Assembly (NCBI GenBank): GCA_964477445.1
Contig: CAYZED010000003.1
Span: 1 to 64,000 of the forward strand
DNA: 64,000 nt
Reading direction: 5' to 3'
Source of the DNA: CAYZED01 sp964477445
GTDB lineage: Bacteria > Bacillota > Clostridia > Lutisporales > Lutisporaceae
The notes below the pieces were generated by a model. It did no database searches. It was not told the DNA's origin and worked only from the letters and a program-made list of their open reading frames with translations. Positions 33,071 through 41,131 of this stretch are shown one piece after another; positions within the stretch are counted from its first letter, which is position 1; each line of letters starts with the position of its first letter. The translations under genes were made by a program, and so were the position numbers.

Positions 33071-33679
33071 GTGAATATGGAATTTGTGAGCAATTCAATA
33101 GCTAATTATTTAGCAAAACAGAACAATCTTGAAAAAAACGAATTAGAAAAGATTAATTATGTTCTAAAAGTTATTATAAGTGATATATCAAAGTTAATTA
33201 TCCTTCTAGGATTATTTGCATTGATGAACTCGTTCAAACCCCTTGTATTTGCCACTATTACTCTTTGGCTAATAAGAACTTTTACTGGTGGAATTCACTT
33301 AAAAAGCTATTTTTCATGCTTGGGCTTTTCTTTCGGTTTCTTCGCTAGTGTGATCTTGCTCAATAATAACATGCCACTTAATTCATATTTATTAAGTATA
33401 CTTTTTATTACTAATATCACATTAATACTGCTCTTTTCTCCTATGAAATCAGCTACTAGACCGACTGTCCCAAAAAGGAAGAAATTGGTTTTTCGTATAA
33501 TCTCGGTCCTTGTTATTATTGTACATTTTGTTGGAGTTATGTTTTTTAACGAAAGTCCATATTTTAATATTTCTATATGGGTGATTACATTACAAAGTTT
33601 TCAAATAATTATAGGAAAGGTGTGTATAAATCATGAAAAAGCTCAATTTAAACAAAAATCTGTCAAATATTCTAGCTAG
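33071..33679 (+). CDS. agrB: accessory gene regulator B (AgrB) peptide-processing membrane protease
   Basis: The 202-residue protein has four to six membrane helices and the AgrB catalytic motif RTFTGGIHLKSYFSC, in which the His and the Cys seven residues later are the cysteine-protease dyad. It cuts and cyclises the AgrD peptide in the membrane. The start is a GTG (or the ATG two codons later) behind GGTGATG. agrD overlaps its 3' end by 47 bases. Confidence 0.93.
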   Translation: MNMEFVSNSIANYLAKQNNLEKNELEKINYVLKVIISDISKLIILLGLFALMNSFKPLVFATITLWLIRTFTGGIHLKSYFSCLGFSFGFFASVILLNNNMPLNSYLLSILFITNITLILLFSPMKSATRPTVPKRKKLVFRIISVLVIIVHFVGVMFFNESPYFNISIWVITLQSFQIIIGKVCINHEKAQFKQKSVKYSS

Positions 33680-33794
33680 TTTTCTTCTTGTTCTAGCACC
33701 AGTTATTGTTCAGAATTCTTATAGTTTTTTGCTTTGGGGTGAGCCTGAATGCCCTGAATGCTTGAAGCAAGATTCTCTAAAGCAACTATGGTAA
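33633..33794 (+). CDS. agrD: AgrD autoinducing-peptide precursor
   Basis: The 53-residue peptide has an amphipathic leader (MKKLNLNKNLSNILASFLLV) and the core plus tail NSYSFLLWGEPECPECL. The acidic GEPECPE tail is diagnostic of clostridial AgrD. The residue at the ring-forming position appears to be Ser (SFLLW), which would give a lactone rather than a thiolactone autoinducer. It overlaps the end of agrB, has AGGAAAGG ahead of its ATG, and overlaps the convergent agrC stop by 9 bases. Confidence 0.85.
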   Translation: MKKLNLNKNLSNILASFLLVLAPVIVQNSYSFLLWGEPECPECLKQDSLKQLW

Positions 33795-35054
33795 AACAAT
33801 TTTAAAAGAAACGAATTCTTCTTCTCCAATCTTTTTGTTTGTTGCCTCTGGTTCAGCATGGTACTTACTTAAAATTTTTCTCAATTTAAAGAGGCCAAGT
33901 CCTCTGCCATGCTCTTCCTTTGTAGAAAAATCTTTTTCAAAAATCATATCAAGAACATTTGAACTTATTTTTTTGAATTTATTCTGTACCTCAATATATT
34001 GATTATCTTTTTCATTACCAATAGTTATTATTACCTTGTTGTCTTTGATACCTGTCTCAAATGCATTGTCAACTAAAATGCTGAGTATTTCAATCAGATC
34101 AAAATCTTTTATGACTGTATTAATGTCAAAGCTTTCTAGAATAATTTTTAGATCAATATTTTCGTTTTCTGCCTGCTTTTTTTTACCAATTAAAAATCCT
34201 AATATTGCTATATTTTTTAGCTTTACTAAATATACATCTTTAAGATGCGCTTCGGCTTCATTTACATACTCTAGAATATAATCTAGTTCTTTAATGTTTC
34301 CTGCGCTGCTTGCTATCATCAGCCTTATAGTAGTTAAATGATTATCAAAATCATGTTGTTTTGTTCGCAGCTCTTCAGTCAGATTGTTAACAATTGGGAT
34401 ATATGTCTCATATGCCTTAATTGTTGCTTCAGCATCCGCGTTTTTTAATCCGTTTCCTAAAACAATAATATTTATTATTAAAAAACATATCGAAAATGTT
34501 ACAATTACAATCATATTTGTTAAAAGGCCTTGAATATTTGCATTCCAATATAATACTGAAGTTGTCAATAAAGCGAATAAATTTAAACAAATAATTTTGA
34601 ACATTTTATTCGATTTTTCGATAAACCCCATAACTATTTCAATTGGTGCAAATCTTGTTAATATTATTATCGCAATCAGTGAAATTACTTGGGCCAAAAC
34701 TCCAGTTTTGAAATCTTTGTTGTCTAACTCTCCCATAATTAAGTAAGCAGGGATAAGACTTATTAACTGTGTTGTAAAAAGTATTATCGTATTTATTACA
34801 TGAGAGAATAGTGTTACATTTATGTTCTTTTTGCATATACTGTAGTTAAAAAAAATCATTGTCGCACTAACAATAAAATAGCCAAATTTTGCTGCTATAA
34901 CAACTCCAAAAAAAGAAACCAAGGCCGTAAAAGCTAAAATTTTCAAAATATCAATTTTTTTATATTCAATTTTACCTTCGTTTAACTTTTTTATTGCTAG
35001 GTAGTACATTGAAACATCAAACAGCATAAGAATAAAAGTCTTAAAATATTCCAT
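33786..35054 (-). CDS. agrC: AgrC-type sensor histidine kinase
   Basis: The 422-residue protein has six hydrophobic helices in the first 190 residues (peptide sensor), then a GHKL kinase. The H-box is QHDFDNHLTTIRLMI (His near residue 234), the N-box ILVDNAFETG, and the G-box EHGRGLGLFKL. It autophosphorylates on binding the autoinducing peptide. The start shares one base with the agrA stop (TAATG), with GGAGG ahead. It is convergent with agrBD. Confidence 0.9.
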   Translation of the reverse strand: MEYFKTFILMLFDVSMYYLAIKKLNEGKIEYKKIDILKILAFTALVSFFGVVIAAKFGYFIVSATMIFFNYSICKKNINVTLFSHVINTIILFTTQLISLIPAYLIMGELDNKDFKTGVLAQVISLIAIIILTRFAPIEIVMGFIEKSNKMFKIICLNLFALLTTSVLYWNANIQGLLTNMIVIVTFSICFLIINIIVLGNGLKNADAEATIKAYETYIPIVNNLTEELRTKQHDFDNHLTTIRLMIASSAGNIKELDYILEYVNEAEAHLKDVYLVKLKNIAILGFLIGKKKQAENENIDLKIILESFDINTVIKDFDLIEILSILVDNAFETGIKDNKVIITIGNEKDNQYIEVQNKFKKISSNVLDMIFEKDFSTKEEHGRGLGLFKLRKILSKYHAEPEATNKKIGEEEFVSFKIVLP

Positions 35055-35755
35055 TAAAAATCCTCCAGTTTTAATCTATATAAATCGGTGAATGGTATTT
35101 CTGGATATTTGGTGCTGTTTAATACTAAATTTTTTGTAGATTTATCAATTTTTTTAACAAATTTTCTATTAACAATTATTCCTCTGTGGCACTGTACAAA
35201 ACTATTATTCAATTCATTTTGAATAGTACCGAAAGTGAATGGCGCCGCCATTATTTCATCATCTTCAGTAACTATACGAAGTTTCTTACTAATATAATCT
35301 ATAAATATAATATCCTTTAAAAAAACAGCCAAAGTGAATCCCTTCTTTTTTACAATAATCTTCGCGTCCTCCACCTCTGCCTTAATCCCATACGTCAGTA
35401 TCTCCGATATCTTCTCTCTTGCTAATTCCAAACTAAATGGTTTTTTTAAAAAAGCATAACAATGAATCTCTCTAAAGGCCTTAAGCTCATTCCCTACAAT
35501 AGATGTAATGAAAATAATCGGAGTCATTTTATATTTTTCAATATTTCTGATTTGTTTTGCCAATTCCAATCCTGAATAATCCAGTAGCTGAATGTCTAGG
35601 ATAAAGAGGTCAATCTCATTCTTTTCGGCGGTTTCTAAAGCTATCTTAGCATATCCGGTGGTTTCAACTATGTGTTTTTTGTCAATACCGATTACTATTT
35701 TTCTCATACTTTCAGCAATTATCTCGTTATCTTCTACGATTAAAATACTACTTAT
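35054..35755 (-). CDS. agrA: AgrA-type LytTR response regulator, apparent ATA start
   Basis: The receiver domain (residues 1-120) begins SSILIVEDNEIIAES and has the phosphoacceptor in FILDIQLLDYSG. The LytTR DNA-binding domain is at about 135-233 (IIFIDYISKKLRIV, VQCHRGIIVNRKFV). The first in-frame ATG lies 16 codons downstream and would remove the ILIVEDN strand with its acidic pocket. The only codon at the right distance from the ribosome site AGGAG is ATA at 35753-35755, just after an in-frame TGA. AgrA relays the autoinducing signal to target promoters. Confidence 0.85.
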   Translation of the reverse strand: MSSILIVEDNEIIAESMRKIVIGIDKKHIVETTGYAKIALETAEKNEIDLFILDIQLLDYSGLELAKQIRNIEKYKMTPIIFITSIVGNELKAFREIHCYAFLKKPFSLELAREKISEILTYGIKAEVEDAKIIVKKKGFTLAVFLKDIIFIDYISKKLRIVTEDDEIMAAPFTFGTIQNELNNSFVQCHRGIIVNRKFVKKIDKSTKNLVLNSTKYPEIPFTDLYRLKLEDF

Positions 35756-35798
35756 AACAACTCACTCCTAACGCTTATACTTGGGATTTCTAAACATT

Positions 35799-35827
35799 AT
35801 TGTATAGTATTTTGACAGTTAAATCAA
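35799..35827 (-). promoter_or_regulatory. promoter of agrAC
   Basis: On the minus strand TTGATT, 17 bases, TACAAT, about 45 bp upstream of the agrA ribosome site. Good match to a sigma-A promoter. Confidence 0.6.
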
Positions 35828-35854
35828 ATTGACTGGGAATATCGTAACATTTAA

Positions 35855-35889
35855 TATTTATTGTAACAATTCAATTGTTACAATAAATA
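35855..35889. repeat. perfect 35-bp palindrome
   Basis: Two 17-base arms (TATTTATTGTAACAATT and complement) flank one central C. It lies upstream of the agrAC promoter and downstream of the kam operon. The core TTGTAACAATT-C-AATTGTTACAA looks like an operator for a dimeric regulator; no known consensus fits exactly. Confidence 0.7.
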
Positions 35890-35935
35890 AAGGCCATAAC
35901 ATAAATCATATAAAATGATTTATACTATAGCCTTT
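35889..35935 (-). terminator. large hairpin, candidate terminator of the kam operon
   Basis: On the minus strand AAAGGC...ATAAATCAT pairs with ATGATTTAT...GCCTTT with two small internal loops, followed by TTTATT. It lies about 90 bp after the kamE stop. The T run is short, so termination strength is uncertain. Confidence 0.55.
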
Positions 35936-36026
35936 AACCCCATATCCCTATTTAATTCCCCAATTTAATCCCGCTATTTTGTATTTCTCTAATTGATTTC
36001 TCTATATAGCTTCTCTATTTAATCCC

Positions 36027-36809
36027 TTATCTTCTTGCCACCAACTCATGAACTATAAACGATGAAACATCATCCGCAAAAGTTCCAGCCCCAAAACCTG
36101 CATCATATCCTAGTTCTTTTGCTAGTTCATAACTTATTCTTGGTCCGCCACAACAAACTACCAGTTTGTCTCTTAACCCTTCAGCTTCTAGAAGCTCAAT
36201 AAGGTTAGTAAGGTTACTGATATGTACATCTTTTTGGGTTACTGTTTGGGATACTATTACAGCATCCGCCTTCAATTCGATCGCTTTTTTTATGAATTCT
36301 TCATTTGGAACCTGGCTCCCTAAGTTATAAGCGTCAATCATTTCATATCGCTCGAGTCCGTAGTGTCCAGCATATCCCTTCATGTTCATAATTGCGTCTA
36401 TTCCCACCGTATGAGCATCTGTCCCGGTTGATGCACCGACTATGACTATTTTTCGCCCAATGTTTTGTTTTATATATTCATCGCATTCAGTCATTCCTAA
36501 GACGGAGCTTTCCACTTTAACCACTTTGATGTTTGTGGTGTCTATCGAATGAGAGCAGTTACCATATACCACAAAGAACGAAAACCCAACTCCAAGATCC
36601 TTCATATTTACCACCGAAGGCTCAGAAATACCCATTTTCATTGCATATTGTTTTGCGGCCTCAGTCGCCACTTCATCAGCTTTCATCGGAAGTGTGAAGC
36701 TAATCTGAACTTTCCCATCATTCATTGTGTCACCGTATGGGCGAACGAATTTTGGGTCTAATTTAATATCGAAATCTCTTTTTTCCAAAGAGTATTGCCC
36801 TGAACTCAT
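36027..36809 (-). CDS. kamE: lysine 5,6-aminomutase beta subunit
   Basis: The 260-residue protein is the cobalamin-binding subunit of the B12- and PLP-dependent enzyme that moves the terminal amino group of beta-lysine or D-lysine. The B12 motif D-A-H-T-V-G places the axial His near residue 133, and K144 matches the PLP-binding lysine of the Clostridium sticklandii enzyme; GGP near the C-terminus completes the Rossmann-like domain. The ATG at 36809 is chosen over the GTG seven codons earlier because GGGGG precedes it. It is the last gene of the kam operon. Confidence 0.93.
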   Translation of the reverse strand: MSSGQYSLEKRDFDIKLDPKFVRPYGDTMNDGKVQISFTLPMKADEVATEAAKQYAMKMGISEPSVVNMKDLGVGFSFFVVYGNCSHSIDTTNIKVVKVESSVLGMTECDEYIKQNIGRKIVIVGASTGTDAHTVGIDAIMNMKGYAGHYGLERYEMIDAYNLGSQVPNEEFIKKAIELKADAVIVSQTVTQKDVHISNLTNLIELLEAEGLRDKLVVCCGGPRISYELAKELGYDAGFGAGTFADDVSSFIVHELVARR

Positions 36810-36900
36810 ATTTGATACCCCCAATCTCACTTTAATATAATCATATATATTTCGCTAAAAATGATTCATTTAATTATTTTTATACTACCTCTTATCCGAT

Positions 36901-38448
36901 TTACTTTAACATCAGATCAATAAAAGGATTCATGTATTTCTCATCCTTAAGCGCCACTCCATCAAGGCCTTTTCCGCCAGTTCTAGCTCTCTTAACTCCA
37001 CCGAATTTCCCTTGTTCAATGGTTGACATAAGTCCTTCTTTTTCAATTTCTTTCAGCAAATGTGCCGCACTAGAGAGAACCTCTGCCGCTCTGCTCTTAA
37101 TGATTCCACCATCTTTGAACTCTATATCGTCGCCAAAATCTCGCATATTATTGAAGATATATCGCGCATTTTCTATCGACAAAGCTCGGTCCGACATAAA
37201 AGGAGTGTGTATCGCCTCAGTCATCATTCCCAGTAGCTGCAGCCCTTGATTTGTCATGATCGAAACAGCATTAAAAAGAGCATCTTGGATGTGACCTTTA
37301 AAAACATTCCCAGTCTTAAATTTGGTCGGAGGCATATATTTAAGTGGTGCTTTTGGAAAAATCTCGCGCGCCATCTGAGCCTGAGCAAGTTCTAGAAGGA
37401 AACCATTTTTTGTGTCCGGATCCATCTCAAAAGCGTGACCAAGTCCCATTTGTTCTTCTGGAAGTCCAGCTTTCAGTGCTAATTGTTCGTTTATAAACTG
37501 CGAGGCAAGTACGGTATGTGCCTCTTCGATGGCATCAGCAGTAGTTAAATAGTTATCTTCCCCTGTATTTATTATTACTCCCGCAAATCCATTGATTACT
37601 CTAGAGAAGAACTGATCTACGAGGGTTCTTTGCATATTAATATCTCTGAACAAAATTCCATAAAGTGCGTCATTTAACATAACATCGAGGCGTTCAAGCG
37701 CGCCCATGGCAGCTATTTCTGGCATACAAAGCCCTGAGCAATAATTACAAAGCCTTATATATCGTCCGACTTCTTTTCCAACTTCATCGAGAGCCGCTCT
37801 CATTATTTTAAAGTTTTCTTGCGTGGCATAGGTTCCTCCGAAGCCCTCAGTAGTAGCTCCATATGGAACATAGTCGAGTAAGCTTTGGCCTGTTGTTCTA
37901 ATTACTGCGATAATGTCTGCGCCCTGCTTCGCTGCTGACTGCGCCTGAACTACGTCTTCATAAATATTTCCGGTTGCAACTATTACATAAAGATATGGTT
38001 TTGGCCCTTCGCCAAGACTTTCCAAATATCCATCTCTTTTTGCCCTATTTGATCTAATTCTTTCAACGGTTTCTCTCGCTATTTCATCAGCCTTAGCGCG
38101 AACTTCTGAATCTGATTTAGCAGGTAATTTTGTGATATCCAATTCTCCAACTGCTATCTTTTCGGCTATTTCTTGAGTCGAAAGGCTTGTGTTTAGTACT
38201 GCATTTGCCAAAAACCATGAAGCACCTAAACTTAGCCCTCCACTTTTTTTTATGCTTTCAACTACCACGTTTGGGAGCGGATTACCAACTTCATCAACGC
38301 CATCGACTCCCATTAACCTACAAACCGTTCTTTCCACTGCTACAGTAGTGTGAACTTCCACGAATTCTTGAACTTCAGTCGCTATGTTTTCTGCAGATTT
38401 TCTGGCTTCTTCTACTATATTTTGATTAAGATTTAACTTGCTCTTCAT
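36901..38448 (-). CDS. kamD: lysine 5,6-aminomutase alpha subunit
   Basis: The 515-residue protein matches the TIM-barrel alpha subunit in length (516 in C. sticklandii) and in motifs such as YVPYGATTEGFGGTYATQEN, NYCSGLCMPEIAAMGALERL and QMGLGHAFEMDP. With KamE it carries the adenosylcobalamin-dependent 1,2-amino shift that yields 3,5-diaminohexanoate from beta-lysine. The ribosome site GAGGGGAG lies slightly far from the ATG. Its closest operon neighbour on the 5' side is the PhzF-like gene. Confidence 0.95.
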   Translation of the reverse strand: MKSKLNLNQNIVEEARKSAENIATEVQEFVEVHTTVAVERTVCRLMGVDGVDEVGNPLPNVVVESIKKSGGLSLGASWFLANAVLNTSLSTQEIAEKIAVGELDITKLPAKSDSEVRAKADEIARETVERIRSNRAKRDGYLESLGEGPKPYLYVIVATGNIYEDVVQAQSAAKQGADIIAVIRTTGQSLLDYVPYGATTEGFGGTYATQENFKIMRAALDEVGKEVGRYIRLCNYCSGLCMPEIAAMGALERLDVMLNDALYGILFRDINMQRTLVDQFFSRVINGFAGVIINTGEDNYLTTADAIEEAHTVLASQFINEQLALKAGLPEEQMGLGHAFEMDPDTKNGFLLELAQAQMAREIFPKAPLKYMPPTKFKTGNVFKGHIQDALFNAVSIMTNQGLQLLGMMTEAIHTPFMSDRALSIENARYIFNNMRDFGDDIEFKDGGIIKSRAAEVLSSAAHLLKEIEKEGLMSTIEQGKFGGVKRARTGGKGLDGVALKDEKYMNPFIDLMLK

Positions 38449-38491
38449 CTAAATTTTTCAGCTCCCCTCGAGTTTTTTATTTTTATACTTT

Positions 38492-39628
38492 CTAAACATC
38501 CATAATTCCGCTTAAAACTGCTCTACCGCCAATTTTTATTCTCTTTATTTTTGCTTTCGAGCCAGGCATAATTTTATTATCCACAATTTCTCCCTCAAAA
38601 ACCTCTACTATCGCTTTGATTTCAGAAGGTCTGCCCATAGTGGCTCCCTGTTTATAAGTATATATTTCATTTGGTATTAAGCGTTTTTTTTCATCAAGTA
38701 ATTCACTGTGTTTATATAGATACCCAGTAAGTGCACCGTTAGCCGTTCCCGTAGCTGCTTCTTCAGGGATGTCATATAAAGGTGCTAAATTCCTACATTC
38801 CGCTATAATGTTTCTTTTCTTAATTTCATTCGCATATCCATTCGTGCTAGCGTTTTTATTCGCACTTTCGTTTACATTCGCGCTCATGTTTCCGGTCGCG
38901 TTTTCATTTGCATTCGCGCTCATGTTTCCGGTCGCGTTTTCATTTGCATTCGCGATTTCGTTTTCAACTTCAGTCGTAAAGATATGATATCCTACAGCTT
39001 GATACTTTCTTGATATTTCTTTAACCTTTAAAAAATCCGGTTCTATTCCTCTCAAAATATCAAGCGACTTTACTGGAATGATAATGTCCCTAAGTCCAGT
39101 TGATACTATCTCGACAGGAAGATTTTCTGGCATATCATTAACAAAAATTCCTAGAGAGTCTGCTATTTCTTCTTTGGAGATTATGTCCGAAAAGACTGGA
39201 ACCGCCTGTTCCATAAAGACTTCTCCACTGTGGTCAATATTAATTCCCAAAATTCCGGCTTTAGTTTCTTGAGTGAACCTTCCTTCGCCGATTTTCCCTG
39301 TCCCAAACAAATGTGAAAAAACAGCTATGGTCGCATGTCCACATAAATCTACTTCGTCTGAAGGAGTGAAAAATCTAACTTTAAAATCTGCTTTATCTGA
39401 TTTTGAAACAAAAGCAGTTTCCGAAAACCCCACTCTTCTAGCTATCTCTAGCATTTCTGCATCGCTTAGTTCTCTGGCTGTTTCATGGAGTTCTTCGTTT
39501 ACTTGAAGGCATTCGTTTTTATGGAGACATTCATCTGCTTGAAGATGCTCATATGTTAATATGACTACGCCAGCAGGATTCCCTCCACCTACTATATTTG
39601 TAAAAGAATCATAAGTCCAAACTCTCAT
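38492..39628 (-). CDS. PhzF-family isomerase-like protein with tandem-repeat insertion
   Basis: The 378-residue protein has the PhzF fold markers: AGVVIL near the N-terminus, RVGFSETAFV with the catalytic Glu, VDLCGHATIAVFS, and PEEAATGTANGALTGYL. Family members usually have 260-300 residues; here two insertions account for the excess. One is near residues 28-55 (ECLHKNECLQVNEELHE), the other about 50 residues rich in Asn and Ala encoded by a 36-bp repeat. The ATG overlaps the kamC stop (ATGA), so it belongs to the operon. A role as isomerase or epimerase on a lysine intermediate is inference. Confidence 0.82.
   Translation of the reverse strand: MRVWTYDSFTNIVGGGNPAGVVILTYEHLQADECLHKNECLQVNEELHETARELSDAEMLEIARRVGFSETAFVSKSDKADFKVRFFTPSDEVDLCGHATIAVFSHLFGTGKIGEGRFTQETKAGILGINIDHSGEVFMEQAVPVFSDIISKEEIADSLGIFVNDMPENLPVEIVSTGLRDIIIPVKSLDILRGIEPDFLKVKEISRKYQAVGYHIFTTEVENEIANANENATGNMSANANENATGNMSANVNESANKNASTNGYANEIKKRNIIAECRNLAPLYDIPEEAATGTANGALTGYLYKHSELLDEKKRLIPNEIYTYKQGATMGRPSEIKAIVEVFEGEIVDNKIMPGSKAKIKRIKIGGRAVLSGIMDV
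38875..38946. repeat. two perfect 36-bp tandem copies inside the PhzF-like gene
   Basis: The unit keeps the frame and encodes NATGNMSANANE, repeated twice, with diverged copies continuing on both sides. The region has higher G+C than its surroundings. Confidence 0.95.
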
Positions 39629-41106
39629 TTTTTGTCCTCCGATCCTGCTTCGCTCTCTAAGAGTAGTTCTTCCGCATTTTTCAATATTTCATCAGGCATT
39701 CCCATCATTCGGGAAATATTTATTGCATCTCTTGGAATACCAATTTCACCGATAATATTAACTAACGAATAGTCCATAAAATCAGATATTTGGCAGTTTT
39801 TGTCCAACAAAGAAAAATCAATTTCTTTTAGGCCCTTAACTTGAAGATGCTTAATATCGTGTGAAACAAGCCCATCAAAATGAGTGGTAATAACGGTTTT
39901 CGCATTTTTGTTTTTCAAATAGCTAATAATGGCCGCTGAAATTGCATACCCCTCATGCGGATTTGTGCCTCTAGCTAATTCGTCAATTAAAATCAATCCC
40001 GATTTTTCGCTTTTTATCAGTGCTTCATTAATATTTTTAATTTCTGCCCCAAAAGTTGAGAGCCCTTTGTCCAAGCTCTGTTCATCTCCAGCTGAAACGT
40101 GAATGAATTCAAATAACTCACTACGAAAGTCCTCCGCTGGAACAAATAATCCATATTGAAACATCGCCTGTAGCAAACCTATCATCTTTAGCGAAACAGT
40201 TTTTCCTCCCATATTTGCGCCTGTAATTAGCGCAACTCCTTTAGTTAAGGTTAAGTTAATAGGAGTATATTCTTTCCCGTTTTTTCTCAAATATGATTCA
40301 ACCAAAATGTGTCGGCCTTTAAGAATGACAATCTCTGAATCCTTTGAAAAAATAGGCTTCACTAAATTTTTCTCTGTCGCAAATTCTGCTTTTGATATAA
40401 GTAAATCCAATCTGCCAGTGCAATCCATATCACGCAATATTTCCTTCGCACGGCTGCTAACTTCTTTGCTCAGTTTTTTCAGGACTTCAAGCTCCTCTGC
40501 TGCTTCCTCTCCCCTTAGATATTCCAACTCTTTTTGATAATTTTTTTCTAAGTCGGATTTTTCTAAGTCGGATTTTTCTAGATTGGATTTTTCTAGATCA
40601 AATTCCAACTTACATCTATCTTTTCGGATTTGACTAAGTAGCTGCGAATAACAATCATATATATAGAAGGTTTTTATTCCGCTTCGCTCTGGATCAAGAA
40701 GTTTTTCTAGCCATTGTAGGCTGTATGGCCTTATTTCTTCTGGAACTTTCCACATCATTCTATCTACACACGATGCGATTACTTTAATATTTGAAGCAAA
40801 ATTCTTTAACTCAAAAAACTCAACCTGTGTCAAAACAGAATCTTTCAGCGAACGCTCTAGTGTGTTCCTTAAATCTTTTAGTTGCCTCATCGCAATTTTT
40901 AGTTCTCTAAAAAGAGTGTTTTGAGTTTTTATGAGCTCTTTGATTTTTTCTATTCGTTCAAATTCCTGAAAAAGCTCAGTTTCGCTTCCGATTTCATAAG
41001 GCTTCATAGCTATTCTAAGTTTTTGCCCAAAAGGAGTAACAGGATGGAGCTCTGATAACACCCTATCAATTTCTATTAATTTTTTTGATCGCTCATCTAA
41101 TAGCAT
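39625..41106 (-). CDS. kamC: MutS-like ATPase, lysine 5,6-aminomutase reactivase subunit
   Basis: The 493-residue protein has MutS C-terminal ATPase motifs: GVALITGANMGGKTVSLKMIG (Walker A), SGLILIDELARGTNP (Walker B), followed by ITTHFDGL. The lever-helix region is shortened and lacks mismatch-recognition domains. KamC is found only with lysine 5,6-aminomutase genes and is thought to act with KamB in reactivating the B12 enzyme. The ATG at 41106 is chosen because GGAGG lies 7 bases upstream. A 15-bp repeat inserts SDLEK units near residue 175. Confidence 0.88.
   Translation of the reverse strand: MLLDERSKKLIEIDRVLSELHPVTPFGQKLRIAMKPYEIGSETELFQEFERIEKIKELIKTQNTLFRELKIAMRQLKDLRNTLERSLKDSVLTQVEFFELKNFASNIKVIASCVDRMMWKVPEEIRPYSLQWLEKLLDPERSGIKTFYIYDCYSQLLSQIRKDRCKLEFDLEKSNLEKSDLEKSDLEKNYQKELEYLRGEEAAEELEVLKKLSKEVSSRAKEILRDMDCTGRLDLLISKAEFATEKNLVKPIFSKDSEIVILKGRHILVESYLRKNGKEYTPINLTLTKGVALITGANMGGKTVSLKMIGLLQAMFQYGLFVPAEDFRSELFEFIHVSAGDEQSLDKGLSTFGAEIKNINEALIKSEKSGLILIDELARGTNPHEGYAISAAIISYLKNKNAKTVITTHFDGLVSHDIKHLQVKGLKEIDFSLLDKNCQISDFMDYSLVNIIGEIGIPRDAINISRMMGMPDEILKNAEELLLESEAGSEDKK
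40543..40602. repeat. four 15-bp tandem copies inside kamC
   Basis: The unit encodes SDLEK (minus strand). Two copies are identical and two have diverged by a few bases. It lies in a predicted coiled-coil stretch of KamC. Confidence 0.9.
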
Positions 41107-41131
41107 TTTAACTCCTCCTGTCATAGTATTT

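Noticed and set aside
35940..36026. Three near copies of GGGATTAAAT after kamE
   Set aside because: Short, imperfect and AT-rich; most likely local slippage with no evident function.
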